This document shows positions 46,003 through 56,568 of a stretch of 64,000 bases of DNA, piece after piece. The notes under the pieces are model-generated. The model had not been told where the DNA came from, did not search any database, and saw nothing but the letters and a program-made list of their open reading frames with translations. How positions within the stretch are numbered: position 1 is the first letter of the stretch; each line of letters starts with the position of its first letter. The DNA is taken from positions 1 through 64,000 of the forward strand of contig JAHJSA010000089.1 of the NCBI GenBank assembly GCA_018830645.1, written 5' to 3'. Source of the stretch: Actinomycetota bacterium (lineage in GTDB: Bacteria; Actinomycetota; Thermoleophilia; RBG-16-64-13). A program made the position numbers and the translations under genes.

Positions 46003-47528
46003 CTGATGTCTCCCGTCGCGCCCCGGCGCAGGCCGTCCAGGTGGTCGGCGGCGAGCGCTAGGGCGGCGGCACGGTCACGGAGCTCGCCCGCTTCCCAGGC
46101 CAGGCGCACCTCGCGCATGACCTCTCCGAGCAAGGGGCCGGGCGCCAACGCGAGCTCTTTCATGACGACGTCGCCGTCGATGGGGGGCGAGGGCACCCCA
46201 TGCTCCAGCCGCTCGCGCCAAACGTCCATCAGCGTACGGGCAACGGCCAGGTGTCCGTCGACGTGCGAGTCGACGACCGATGGGCCCCGCGTAGCCAAGC
46301 GATCGGCAACCGACACCATGATCACTTCGGGCTCCCATGGCATGGAGCGCCAAAGGAACCGCACGATCTCGCGCTTCGGTAGCGGCTCTCGGTGCTGGAG
46401 GAACCCGATGTCGAGGTGTCGCTCGGCCACGGTCCGGGCGAGGGCGGAGACCGCCGACGAGCAGCGCAGACGTCCGCCCACCGCCTCGGCGACCTGGCCA
46501 CCGAGTTCAGTGTGGCCCCAGAAGATGACCCGCCCCGAACCGTCCACCGTCCGGGTCTCGGGTTTGGCCACATCGTGCAGCAGCATGGCGAGCCTGAGGG
46601 CGACCGGACGCGACATCGAGCCGTCCACCGGCTGGGAGAGACGCCGCTCGAGCACCTCCCACGACGAGCCGAACAGGCGGCCGGGTTCGGTGATGAGTCG
46701 GTCGAGGTGCTCCAAGGCCTCCAGCGTGTGTCCGAGCACGTCGTGATGATGGAACGCGCTCTGGCCCACGTCACGCAGCGCAGCGACCTCGGGGAGCACC
46801 ACCTCCAACAGGCCAAGATCGTCCCAGGCAGTGGCGGCGGCGGCGGAGCGCCCCGCTTCGAGAGTCAAGACCATCTCGCCGAGGATGCGCTCCGCCGCCG
46901 CCGCCGGCAGACGTGCGGCCTCCGCGCGCACAAGCGTGCGGAGCTCCGGCCCTATCTCGAGACCCAGCACGTGCTCGAACCGCGCCGCCCGCATCAGCCG
47001 CAGGGGGTCGTCGGCGAAGATGGTGGGGCCCACCGGTAGCAGCCGCCCCTCAGCAAGGTGGCCGCAACCGCCAAAGGGGTCGATCAAAGCGCCGCCTGCG
47101 AGCGGCAAGGCCATGGCGTTCACCGTGAAGTCACGGCAGGCGAGATCGGCGTCGAGGCTCCCGCCTCGCAGCGCCGCGATGTCGAGGTGGGAGCCGACCC
47201 GCCCGAGCAAAGCCTTGGCGGTGTGACCGAGCGCGTCCGGAACCTCGGCGACGGGCCCGACCACACGGTACGCGCCGAACTCCGCCGACAAGGGGAAGCA
47301 CGAGGTGCCGAGGCGGCGCGCTACCCTCCGCGCCAACTGCGCAGGATCGCCCGGGGTCACCGCGTCGATATCGGGGGAGAAGCGGCCGAGCTCGCGGTCG
47401 CGTACCGTCCCTCCCACGAGCCAGACGGGATGGTCCCAGGCGGCCGCCTCTCCCATCAAAGCCGCGAGCAGCGGTGACGACCCATCACGCCGCCCGTCAC
47501 GAGCCGCCAGGTCGGCCGCGCCTTCCAC
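45999..47528 (-). CDS. CCA-adding / poly(A) polymerase family nucleotidyltransferase
   Basis: The 509-residue protein has the class II nucleotidyltransferase head: LVGGTVRDRELGRFSPDIDAV with the metal Asp pair, RDFTVNAMA, and DPLRLMRAARF. An HD domain follows, with HHHDVLGHT and LLHDVAKPETR. Such enzymes add CCA to tRNA 3' ends; some with HD domains also process 2',3'-cyclic phosphates. Several family members are poly(A) polymerases or A-adding enzymes, so exact activity is unproven. GTG start 4 bp after the small membrane protein gene. Confidence 0.9.
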   Translation of the reverse strand: MEGAADLAARDGRRDGSSPLLAALMGEAAAWDHPVWLVGGTVRDRELGRFSPDIDAVTPGDPAQLARRVARRLGTSCFPLSAEFGAYRVVGPVAEVPDALGHTAKALLGRVGSHLDIAALRGGSLDADLACRDFTVNAMALPLAGGALIDPFGGCGHLAEGRLLPVGPTIFADDPLRLMRAARFEHVLGLEIGPELRTLVRAEAARLPAAAAERILGEMVLTLEAGRSAAAATAWDDLGLLEVVLPEVAALRDVGQSAFHHHDVLGHTLEALEHLDRLITEPGRLFGSSWEVLERRLSQPVDGSMSRPVALRLAMLLHDVAKPETRTVDGSGRVIFWGHTELGGQVAEAVGGRLRCSSAVSALARTVAERHLDIGFLQHREPLPKREIVRFLWRSMPWEPEVIMVSVADRLATRGPSVVDSHVDGHLAVARTLMDVWRERLEHGVPSPPIDGDVVMKELALAPGPLLGEVMREVRLAWEAGELRDRAAALALAADHLDGLRRGATGDIS

Positions 47529-47531
47529 GCG

Positions 47532-47822
47532 CTACTTCTTGCCGCCGGCCTGTTGCTTGCGCTTACGGCGGTTGAAGAGGAACGTCTCCCAGTAGTAGAT
47601 GAAGACCGAGTAGAACACCCAGAACACGCCGGTCCACATGACGTCGACCCAGAGCGGCCGTGACTCGTCTTTCATGAAGATCTGCACGATCACCAAGTAG
47701 ATCGCCGAGAGGATCGCCCCTTGGATCACCGCGCGACGCACGGTGGGCTGCTTCGGCCCTCTCGTCTTGGCCTTCGCCAGCTCCGCCTGGCGGGCGGCCC
47801 GGCGGGCCTCTTTCTTAGCCAT
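47532..47822 (-). CDS. Small two-helix membrane protein of unknown function
   Basis: The 96-residue product has a basic N-terminus (MAKKEARRAARQAELAKAK) and basic C-terminus (NRRKRKQQAGGKK). They flank two hydrophobic segments, about 30-50 and 60-82, the second aromatic-rich (W, F, Y). I recognise no family. Both ends are likely cytoplasmic by the positive-inside rule. ATG 47822 with GGAGGACC upstream overlaps the alr stop by 8 bp, so it is translated with alr. Coding is supported by the strong ribosome site and regular protein-like composition. Confidence 0.75.
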   Translation of the reverse strand: MAKKEARRAARQAELAKAKTRGPKQPTVRRAVIQGAILSAIYLVIVQIFMKDESRPLWVDVMWTGVFWVFYSVFIYYWETFLFNRRKRKQQAGGKK

Positions 47823-49014
47823 GGTCCTCCGTCCGGCCGGACAGCCTCGGCGTGACCGACCACTCGTCATTTCCGGCTTCCTCGTACAGCTCGCGGGGCT
47901 CCGGTATCACGCCCACGTACTCCCGCTTCACGCGTGCCGTAAGACTACACGTGACCTCGTAGTTGATCGTGCCCACCAACGCGGCCAGGTGCTCGGCAGT
48001 GATCGCCTCCTGTCCCTGCGCGCCCATGAGCACCACGGGTTGGCCGAACGCCACCGGGCTCCCACGGCCCACTTCCACCAGGAACTGATCCATACACACG
48101 TTCCCCACGCGCGGATACCGCTTGCCGCCGATGAGCACGTCGCCCCGGTTGGAAAGGGCGCGGAAGAACCCGTCGCCGTAGCCGATGGGAACGAGCGCCA
48201 CCCGCGTAGCCCGTGGCGCCCGCCACGTGAGTGAGTAGCTCACTCCCTCACCTGCTTCGATATCGCGCAGCGTGGCTACGTAGCTCGACAACGTCAGCGC
48301 GGGATGCAGGGCATCCTCGGCGGGGTCTCGGTGGAACGGACTCATGCCGTACAGGGCGAGCCCCGTGCGCACCGCGTCGTAGTGGGCCCGCTCGCCTCGG
48401 AAGGTGGCTGCCGAGTTGGCCGCGTGGAGAAGCACCCCGGGCGCTCGCCTGCGCACGACCTCCGCCGTCCGGTCGAACACCTCGAGTTGGTGCTCCATGA
48501 ACTCCGGGTCGTCGTCGGCCGTGGCCAGATGGGTCATCAGAGCCCACAGTTCGAGCCAGGGCTGAGCAAGGATCGCTTCCGCGAGAGAGGGCGCCATCGC
48601 CACGTCGACTCCCAGCCGGTGCATCCCGGTGTCGACCTTCAGGTGGATGCGCACCCGCCTTCGAGCACTCTCCGCGACACGACCCGCGGATCTCACGAAC
48701 TCCGGCGACCACGCGACGAAATCGGCGCCTATGGCCACGGCCTCCTCGAGCTGGTCGTCGAGGACGGGGCCCATGATCAGCACACCCACGCCGAGGCCGG
48801 CGTCGCTCAGAGCCCGGGCTTCCTCCGTCGTGGTCACTGCCAACCCGGTGGCGCCTGCTTCCAGGGCGGCCCGCGCCACCTGGACGGCTCCATGCCCGTA
48901 GCCGTCGGCCTTCACCACCGCGATGCAGGCCGCACCGGGCCGCAGGCGCCGTCTCACCACCGCCACGTTGTGGCGGACCGCAGCTAGGTCGATCGTGGCC
49001 TGAGCCCGATACAC
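47815..49014 (-). CDS. alr: Alanine racemase
   Basis: Alr makes D-alanine for peptidoglycan. The 399-residue PLP enzyme has the lysine motif VVKADGYGHGA, the HLKVDTGMHRLG segment, and the catalytic tyrosine in GVSYSLTW. The C-terminal beta domain is complete (PIGYGDGFFRALSN, GNVCMDQFLVEVG). GTG start at 49014. It is next to the AcpS-NnrE-NnrD gene and glmSM, a normal actinobacterial setting. Confidence 0.97.
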   Translation of the reverse strand: MYRAQATIDLAAVRHNVAVVRRRLRPGAACIAVVKADGYGHGAVQVARAALEAGATGLAVTTTEEARALSDAGLGVGVLIMGPVLDDQLEEAVAIGADFVAWSPEFVRSAGRVAESARRRVRIHLKVDTGMHRLGVDVAMAPSLAEAILAQPWLELWALMTHLATADDDPEFMEHQLEVFDRTAEVVRRRAPGVLLHAANSAATFRGERAHYDAVRTGLALYGMSPFHRDPAEDALHPALTLSSYVATLRDIEAGEGVSYSLTWRAPRATRVALVPIGYGDGFFRALSNRGDVLIGGKRYPRVGNVCMDQFLVEVGRGSPVAFGQPVVLMGAQGQEAITAEHLAALVGTINYEVTCSLTARVKREYVGVIPEPRELYEEAGNDEWSVTPRLSGRTEDHG

Positions 49015-49018
49015 GAGG

Positions 49019-49483
49019 TCAGCCGGCGCGCCCGGCTATCGCCCGCACCACGTCGCCGCGGGTGATGATGCCCACCAGCCTGCCCTCCTCCAACACCGGC
49101 ACGCGATTCACCCCGTTGTCCGCCATCAACGTGGTCACCTCGTGGATCGAAGCGTCCGGCGAAACGGTGACGACATCGGTGCTCATGACGTCGGCGACCC
49201 GATTACCGAACGTCTTCCGGAACCGCTCCTCGAACTTGCGCACGCTCTCCAGGTAGATGATGCTGTCCAGGAACTGGAGGTAGTGCGGGAAGTGCAGGTC
49301 GGCGTCTTGGAGGATGACGTCACCTTCGGTGACCACACCCACCAGATCGCCCGATTCGTTCACCACCGGCACACCGCTGATCTCGTGGGTGGAGAGGAGC
49401 TCCGCCAACTCACGCACCGTCGCGGTCGGCCCGATCGTCACCACGTCGGCTTTCATGATGTCCCGCGCCGTCATACTGTCCAT
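49019..49483 (-). CDS. CBS-domain pair protein
   Basis: The 154-residue protein is made of two CBS domains: residues 3-60 (ARDIMKADVVTIGPTATVRELAELL, GVPVVNESGDLVGVVTEGD) and 92-150 (VADVMSTDVVTVSPDAS, NRVPVLEEGRLVGIITRGDVVR). CBS pairs usually bind adenine nucleotides and regulate a partner, which is not visible here. The middle linker (about 62-90) is helical and charged. Start at ATG 49483 is preceded by GGAGG at good spacing and overlaps the upstream gene by 13 bp; ATG 49474 is an alternative. Confidence 0.88.
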   Translation of the reverse strand: MDSMTARDIMKADVVTIGPTATVRELAELLSTHEISGVPVVNESGDLVGVVTEGDVILQDADLHFPHYLQFLDSIIYLESVRKFEERFRKTFGNRVADVMSTDVVTVSPDASIHEVTTLMADNGVNRVPVLEEGRLVGIITRGDVVRAIAGRAG

Positions 49484-51441
49484 CCCGGCCTCCTGTCGAA
49501 AACTCGTTCCGCCAGAACCACCGGCAGAAGCTCCATCAAGTCCTGGGCGAGCAGGCCGGCTTTGTATACCAACGCGCCACGCCTCCCAGCCTCGGCATGC
49601 AACCACACTCCGGCAAAGGCGGCTTCCAACGGCCCCATGCCCACCGCCAGCAGGGCGCCGATGCACCCGCTCAAGACGTCGCCCGTGCCGGCCGAGGCCA
49701 ACTGGGGTGGGCCTTGGGTCACTACCCAGGTCGTTCCGTCCTTGCCCACAACCACCGTGGACGACCCTTTGAGCACGACCACCTGCCCGGTGACGACGGC
49801 CGCTCGACGAGCCGCCACGAGAGCCGACCTCGTCACCTCGACCACCGGCACCCCGAGCAGTGCGGCCAACTCGCCCGCGTGAGGAGTGAGTACGAGGTCG
49901 CGGCCGACCGCAAGAGACCCGGCATCGCCCGCGAAGGCCAGGATACCGTCGGCGTCCAGCACCATCGGGCACCCATCCTCGGCCACCACCCGCCGAACCA
50001 CCTCCATGGTACCAGGATGGCGGCCCAGACCGGGCCCCACCACCACTGAATCCGTACGATCGTCGGCGAGGGCCTCCAGCACGCCCTTCGGGTGGTCGAT
50101 GTGATCTCCTTCGCCGACCTCCCTCACCACCACCTCAACCAGACGCTCGCGCAGAACATCGGCCGCGCCGCGTGCGGTGAGGAGCCGCACGTAGCCCGCG
50201 CCGCAGCGGGCGGCGGCGCCGGCCGCCAGCAGAGCGGCGCCCGGGTAGTCACGAGACCCCGCGAGCACAGCGACGAGCCCGGCTCGGTACTTGTGATCGT
50301 CGGGACGTCGGCCCGGCACCTCGACATCAGCCGCGGTGACCACGCGCACGTCGGGCCCCGGTTCCCGGAAGCGCGGAAGCCCGATGTCCCACACCAGTAC
50401 TTCGCCCGCGGCTTCGGATCCCGGTGGGGCCACGATGCCGGTCTTGGCGGCATGGAAGGTCACCGTGCAGTCGGCCGCGACGGCACCCGCCGCCACCTCG
50501 CCCGTGGAAGCATCGACCCCGGTAGGCACGTCGACCGCGACGACGGGCACTCCCCGGTCCGCCGCCGCGTTGATCCTGGCGGCCCAGCCGGCCGCGGGTT
50601 CGCGCAGTTCGGCGCGGGCCCCCGTCCCGAGAAGACAGTCGAGCACGAGCTCGGTCTCCTCCCACAGGTAGTCGGGCACGCCACCCACGCGCAGATTCAC
50701 ACCGGCCTTCCGCGCGGCCGCCAGCTGGAGGGCACAGTCGGTTCCCAGCTCCGCCTCGGGCCCCGCCACCACACAGGCCACGGGATGCCCGGCCAGATGC
50801 AGTTGTCGGGCGGCGGCCAGACCGTCGCCGCCGTTGTTGCCGTGGCCGCACACCACGAGCGTGTGCCGACGTGGATACCGCGCCAGGACCAACTCGGAGA
50901 CCCCGAGCGCCGCCCGTTCCATCAGCGCGACCCCCGGCACACCCATCTCCTCGATGGCGACGCGATCCAACTCCCGGATCTGGGCGGCTGTGAACCCGAA
51001 TGGTCGCTCCTGGAGCGAGGCGTGGCCGACCAGCGCGGAGCAGGTCGGGGCTTCGGCAGCCGCGCCCGCACCGACCCCGGTGACGACCACGGCGACGGCG
51101 CTCGCCGCGGCGAGCGACCCGGTATGGGTGAGCGAGAGGGCGATATCGGCCACGCCCAGCGAGGCGGCGAGCGCCGCGGTACGACCACTCAGTCGCACGC
51201 TGCGTTCGGGAGTCACCTCGATCTCGAGCCACGTGAGCACTCCGCTGCCGAGCAACTTGCCCACGGCTTCTTTGGCGGCGAAACGGGCAGCGAGAGAGAC
51301 CACGGGGTCTGCCTTGCCCTCACAGTAGGCCAGCTCGGCGGGTGTGAAGACGCGCTCCCTGAGCCTCGGATGTCGTTCAAGGGCCGCGCGAAGGTGCTCC
51401 ACCTCCACCAGGTCCAGTCCCGAACGCACGGCGGCGGCCAT
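49471..51441 (-). CDS. Three-domain AcpS / NAD(P)H-hydrate epimerase / dehydratase fusion
   Basis: The 656-residue protein combines three enzymes. Residues 1-120 match holo-ACP synthase (GLDLVEVEHL, SLAARFAAKEAVGKLLG), which attaches phosphopantetheine to acyl carrier protein. Residues about 145-345 match NnrE epimerase (VVCGHGNNGGDGLAAARQL). Residues about 375-645 match NnrD, the ADP-dependent hydrate dehydratase (KYRAGLVAVLAGSRDYPGAA, ASAGTGDVLSGCIGALLA). NnrE-NnrD fusions are common and acpS is often next door; the single chain is less usual. All key motifs look intact. Confidence 0.93.
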   Translation of the reverse strand: MAAAVRSGLDLVEVEHLRAALERHPRLRERVFTPAELAYCEGKADPVVSLAARFAAKEAVGKLLGSGVLTWLEIEVTPERSVRLSGRTAALAASLGVADIALSLTHTGSLAAASAVAVVVTGVGAGAAAEAPTCSALVGHASLQERPFGFTAAQIRELDRVAIEEMGVPGVALMERAALGVSELVLARYPRRHTLVVCGHGNNGGDGLAAARQLHLAGHPVACVVAGPEAELGTDCALQLAAARKAGVNLRVGGVPDYLWEETELVLDCLLGTGARAELREPAAGWAARINAAADRGVPVVAVDVPTGVDASTGEVAAGAVAADCTVTFHAAKTGIVAPPGSEAAGEVLVWDIGLPRFREPGPDVRVVTAADVEVPGRRPDDHKYRAGLVAVLAGSRDYPGAALLAAGAAARCGAGYVRLLTARGAADVLRERLVEVVVREVGEGDHIDHPKGVLEALADDRTDSVVVGPGLGRHPGTMEVVRRVVAEDGCPMVLDADGILAFAGDAGSLAVGRDLVLTPHAGELAALLGVPVVEVTRSALVAARRAAVVTGQVVVLKGSSTVVVGKDGTTWVVTQGPPQLASAGTGDVLSGCIGALLAVGMGPLEAAFAGVWLHAEAGRRGALVYKAGLLAQDLMELLPVVLAERVFDRRPGWTV

Positions 51442-51454
51442 CTCAGCTACCCCG

Positions 51455-53287
51455 TCACTCCACCGTCACCGTTTTGGCCAAGTTCCGGGGTTGGTCGACA
51501 GACTCGCCGTTCGCCTTCGCCGCGTAGTACGCGAACAGCTGGAGCGGCACCACGCCGAGCAGCGGCGAGAGCATCTCGTCCACGGCAGGCACGTAGAACA
51601 CCTCGTCTGCCATGACGCTCGCGCCCACGTTGCCCTCGCTGGCCACCGCGATGACGTGCGCGCCCCGAGCTTTGACCTCCTGCACGTTCGACACCAGCTT
51701 GTCGTACACGTGGCTGTCGGTGGCCACGACCACCACGGGCGAGCCGTCCTCCAGCAGGGCGATGGGTCCGTGCTTCATCTCGCCCGCCGCATACGACTCG
51801 GTGGGGATGTACGAGATCTCCTTGAGCTTGAGGGCGCCTTCGAGCGCTACGGGAAGACCGATGTTACGTCCAAGGTAGAGAAAGAAGCGATTCTTCGCGT
51901 ATGCGGCGGCGACCCGCTCGATGTCGGCGGCCGGTCCGCTGTCCAGATAGCTGTTCAGAAGGGTGGGGATGTGGCGCAGCTCGTCGGTGAGCGCGCGCAC
52001 CTTGTCGAGCGCCACCGTCTCGCGCACCTGACCCATGTAGAGGGAAAGCAGCTGAACGGCGAGCACCTGGGTGAGGAACGTCTTGGTGGCGGCGACGCCG
52101 ATCTCGAGACCGGCCCGGGTGAACAGCACCCCGTGAGCCTCACGGGTGACCTGCGAGCCCACGATGTTGGTGATCGCCAGGATCCGGGCGCCGGCCGTGC
52201 GGGCGGCGCGCATGGCCGCGAGCGTGTCGGCGGTCTCGCCCGACTGACTGATGGCTATGCACAGCGTGTTCGGCCCCATGACCGGGTCGCGGTAACGGAA
52301 CTCCGAGGCCACATCGATCTCGACGGGAAGACGGGCCCACCGTTCGAGGGCATATTTTCCCACCAAGCCGGCGTGATACGAGGTGCCGCAGGCGACGATC
52401 ACCACCTGCTGCAGCGCGCGGATCTCGTCGTCCGTGATGCCCAGGCCGTCGAGACACACGAGACCATCCCGCGACATGCGCTGGCTGAGCGTATCGGCGA
52501 GCGCCACGGGTTGCTCGTGGATCTCCTTCAGCATGAAGGTCTCGTAGCCGCCCTTCTCCGCGGCGTCCTCGTCCCAGTCGACCACCTCGGGTGCGTGCTC
52601 CACCGCCAGACCGTCCATCGTGGTCACTTCCACGCCGCCCCGGGTGACCACCACGAGCTCCGCGTCGTCGGGGAAGATCACCGTGCGGGTCTCGGCCAGG
52701 AACGCCGATACCGCCGAAGCCACGAAATACTCGCCTTCACCCAAGCCCACGACCAGAGGCGTCTCCTTGCGCACCGCGACGATGGTCTCGGGCTCTTCGA
52801 TCGTGACCGCGACGAAGGTGAAGTGACCCTCCATGCGCTGGAAGGCGGCCGCCACGGCTTCGCGGAGTGAACCGTCGTACGACCGCTCCAAGAGATGCGC
52901 CACCACCTCGGCATCGGTCTCGGAGGTGAAGCTATGACCCTCGACCTCCAGTTCCGCGCGAAGGGCCAGGTAGTTCTCCACGATCCCGTTGAGGACGATG
53001 GCGAAGCGGCCGGAGCAGTCGGTGTGGGGATGCGCGTTCTCGTTGGAGGGCCGGCCGTGTGTGGCCCAGCGCGTGTGAGCGATACCCACGGTCGAGCCGT
53101 TCTCCATCTGGTGCAGGACCGACTCGAGCCGATCGAGGTTGCCCACGGAGTGGAGCAGGTCGAAGCGCCCCTTGTGGATCAGCGAGATGCCCGCGGAGTC
53201 GTACCCGCGGTACTCGAGCTTTCGGAGCCCACGGAACAGTATGTCCCTGCAGGGGCGCCCGCCGACGTAACCGACTATGCCGCACAT
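51455..53287 (-). CDS. glmS: Glutamine-fructose-6-phosphate aminotransferase
   Basis: GlmS forms glucosamine-6-phosphate from fructose-6-phosphate and glutamine, opening the amino-sugar route. The 610-residue protein begins MCGIVGYVG, with Cys as the N-terminal nucleophile after Met removal. The glutaminase domain (to about 240) is followed by two SIS domains, with the sugar-site segments GTSYHAGLVGKYALE and SQSGETADTLAAM. It ends in the canonical PRNLAKTVTVE. No glmS ribozyme is evident in the 15-bp gap upstream. Confidence 0.98.
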   Translation of the reverse strand: MCGIVGYVGGRPCRDILFRGLRKLEYRGYDSAGISLIHKGRFDLLHSVGNLDRLESVLHQMENGSTVGIAHTRWATHGRPSNENAHPHTDCSGRFAIVLNGIVENYLALRAELEVEGHSFTSETDAEVVAHLLERSYDGSLREAVAAAFQRMEGHFTFVAVTIEEPETIVAVRKETPLVVGLGEGEYFVASAVSAFLAETRTVIFPDDAELVVVTRGGVEVTTMDGLAVEHAPEVVDWDEDAAEKGGYETFMLKEIHEQPVALADTLSQRMSRDGLVCLDGLGITDDEIRALQQVVIVACGTSYHAGLVGKYALERWARLPVEIDVASEFRYRDPVMGPNTLCIAISQSGETADTLAAMRAARTAGARILAITNIVGSQVTREAHGVLFTRAGLEIGVAATKTFLTQVLAVQLLSLYMGQVRETVALDKVRALTDELRHIPTLLNSYLDSGPAADIERVAAAYAKNRFFLYLGRNIGLPVALEGALKLKEISYIPTESYAAGEMKHGPIALLEDGSPVVVVATDSHVYDKLVSNVQEVKARGAHVIAVASEGNVGASVMADEVFYVPAVDEMLSPLLGVVPLQLFAYYAAKANGESVDQPRNLAKTVTVE

Positions 53288-53302
53288 GGCTCTTCCCTCT
53301 CT

Positions 53303-54617
<1,315 letters not shown>

Positions 54618-54625
<8 letters not shown>

Positions 54626-55616
54626 CCAGCACCTCCACGAAGGGCGACGTGCACGCCGCCGTCATCGCTACGTAGTCAGGGAGCATCTGCACCATGTCGC
54701 CGACTTCCGGCGCGACACTCCCGGCTTCCACACCCACCACAACATAGTCTGAGGAGCGCCCGAGCTCGACGAGACCGGGCTCGCGGAACACCACGGTGCC
54801 CGCCCCGAGGTCTTGGTGCCCGATCGCCAAGACGAGCCGCTCGCTCCGGCTGCCGGCGACCCCCTTAGTATACCGTTCCACTACTTCGGCCCGAAGCAGC
54901 ACGGCGTCCTGCCTGCAGCCCGGCAGTGGCCGGTAGTGCAGGGCTTCCCGCCCAAGGAGCAGGGCTTCCCCGCAGCGCACCTCGGTGATCTCCGCTGGGA
55001 GCGACCACCCATCCGACAAAAGACCCAAGAGGCTCGAGTTGCCGCCCGAGACCCTCGGAACGGGGAGTCCCGCCGCCCGCACGTCGGCCACGACCCGAAC
55101 CAGCACGTCGAGTGAGGCTTCTATGCCCGTGGGGTCGCCGGCGAAGCAGGCGTAGTTGGTCGAAAGCCCTTCCAGCCGCAGGCGGGGTTCGCCCTCTACG
55201 TAGACCGCGAGCTCCACGACCTCCTCGACGGGCACTCCCTCGCGCAGGTCGCCGGTCTCGATCTGCACCATCACCGCCTGCGGAGCCGTGGGCGTGCCCA
55301 GGGTCGCGATCCGCCCGGCCGAGGCGATCGAGGTGACATGTGAGATATCGCCGGGCGCGAACAAGGCGTGCGCTGGGGGCAAGAGGATACGGTGGAGCTC
55401 GACCTCGGGAAGAGCGGCGCGAAGACCGCGCAGGTGGGCGTCGTGCGTGTCGGCCAGGGCCGCGGCACCGCCCTCGACCATGGCCCGGGCCACACGGGGC
55501 TCACCGGCCACACCTTTCGTCACACCGACGAGATCCAGACCCGAGGACGAGAGGAGTCGCGCGACCGCCGCGGTATTCCCGCGAATCCCATCCAGATCGA
55601 TGCGAACCTCGGCCAC
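54618..55616 (-). CDS. Ornithine-racemase-like PLP amino acid racemase
   Basis: The 332-residue protein is an alanine-racemase-fold PLP enzyme of the ornithine racemase type. It has VTKGVAGEPRVARAMVEGG (PLP lysine), ETGDLREGVPVEE, LSTNYACFAG, RVSGGNSSLLGLL and EVRCGEALLLGREAL, and lacks the second domain of true Alr. Clostridial Orr makes D-ornithine; some relatives use other substrates. Here it lies directly before glmM and near alr, so a wall-related D-amino acid is possible, by inference. GTG 55616 gives the normal N-terminus. Confidence 0.85.
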
Positions 55617-55641
55617 CCCGCCACCCCGCCTGCAAAGACAC

Positions 55642-55669
55642 GGGGCGGAGGAGTCGCCTCCCCCGCCCC
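55642..55669 (-). terminator. Strong hairpin after rpsI
   Basis: A 12-bp GC-rich stem with one G-U pair (left arm GGGGCGGGGGAG) closes a GCGA tetraloop, 27 bp after the rpsI stop. TGTCTTTGC follows on the minus strand, a weak U-tract. It most likely ends the rplM-rpsI transcript, at least partly. Confidence 0.75.
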
Positions 55670-55695
55670 GGAGCACATCGAATACCTGACTAAGG

Positions 55696-56091
55696 CTAGC
55701 GCTTGGAGAACTGCGGGCGCTTGCGGGCCTTCTTGAGGCCGGCCTTCTTCCGCTCGACCATACGCGCGTCGCGGGACAGGTGGCCTGCCTTCTTGATCTC
55801 AGGCCGCAGACTGGGATCAGCCTCGACGAGAGCGCGGGCGATGCCGTGCTTGAGGGCGCCGGCCTGACCGGACTTACCGCCCCCTTCCAGCTTCGCGATC
55901 ACGTCGTACCGCCCCTCCGTACCACTCTCGAGGAGGGGAGCGCGTGCCTCGATAACGAGGGCGGCGCGGTTGAAGTACTCCTGAAGGGTCTTGCCGTTCA
56001 CCGTGATCACGCCGGTGCCCGGCGTAATGCGTACGCGCGCGACCGAGGTCTTGCGCTTGCCGGTGCCTCTGTACATGATTACTTCGCCCAT
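55696..56091 (-). CDS. rpsI: 30S ribosomal protein S9
   Basis: S9 contacts the P-site tRNA through its C-terminal tail. The 131-residue protein shows [35 protein letters not shown], the [24 protein letters not shown]-type basic end (shown in part) and correct length. ATG 56091 overlaps the rplM stop by 13 bp, so L13 and S9 are translated together. The pair has its own promoter upstream of rplM. Confidence 0.98.
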   Translation of the reverse strand: MGEVIMYRGTGKRKTSVARVRITPGTGVITVNGKTLQEYFNRAALVIEARAPLLESGTEGRYDVIAKLEGGGKSGQAGALKHGIARALVEADPSLRPEIKKAGHLSRDARMVERKKAGLKKARKRPQFSKR

Positions 56092-56513
56092 CTGAAGTCC
56101 TCCGGCTCCTGCGCCTTGTGGGGATGCTCCGCGGTGGCGTAGATCTTCAGCTTGGTGAGCTGCTGCGCCGCGAGCCTGTTCTTGGGCATCATGCCCTTGA
56201 CGGCGTGGCGAACGACCTCGGTGGGACGCTTCTCGAGCATCTCCCCGAGAGTGCGCGACTTGAGACCGCCCGGTCTTCCCGAGTGACGGTAGTAGCGCTT
56301 GTCGAGTAACTTGTTACCGGTGACGGCAACCTTCCCGGCGTTCACCACGATCACGAAATCGCCGGTGTCTACGTGCGGGGTGAACTGGGGTTTGTCCTTG
56401 CCGCGAAGGACGACGGCGATACGCGATGACAGACGGCCGAGGTTCTTGCCCTCAGCGTCTACGATCCACCATTTGCGCTCGATCTCGCCCGGTTTGGCCG
56501 AATACGTCTTCAC
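56079..56513 (-). CDS. rplM: 50S ribosomal protein L13
   Basis: L13 is an early-assembly large-subunit protein. The 144 residues contain [37 protein letters not shown] and the [21 protein letters not shown] region. GTG start 56513 is preceded by TTAAGGAGG at ideal spacing. The promoter lies just upstream, overlapping the truA stop. Confidence 0.98.
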   Translation of the reverse strand: MKTYSAKPGEIERKWWIVDAEGKNLGRLSSRIAVVLRGKDKPQFTPHVDTGDFVIVVNAGKVAVTGNKLLDKRYYRHSGRPGGLKSRTLGEMLEKRPTEVVRHAVKGMMPKNRLAAQQLTKLKIYATAEHPHKAQEPEDFRWAK

Positions 56514-56539
56514 ACTGCCTCCTTAAAACGCAAGCGGTG

Positions 56540-56568
56540 ATGATAGAGGAGCCCCGGGAGGGTGTCAA
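56540..56568 (-). promoter_or_regulatory. rplM-rpsI promoter
   Basis: A perfect TTGACA (56568-56563), 17-bp spacer and TATCAT (56545-56540) on the minus strand form a near-consensus promoter. The truA stop codon TGA lies inside the -35 hexamer. Transcription should start near 56533, about 20 nt before the rplM GTG. Confidence 0.85.

Noticed and set aside
53288-53302. A glmS ribozyme upstream of glmS
   Set aside because: Only 15 bp separate glmM and glmS, too short for the ribozyme.
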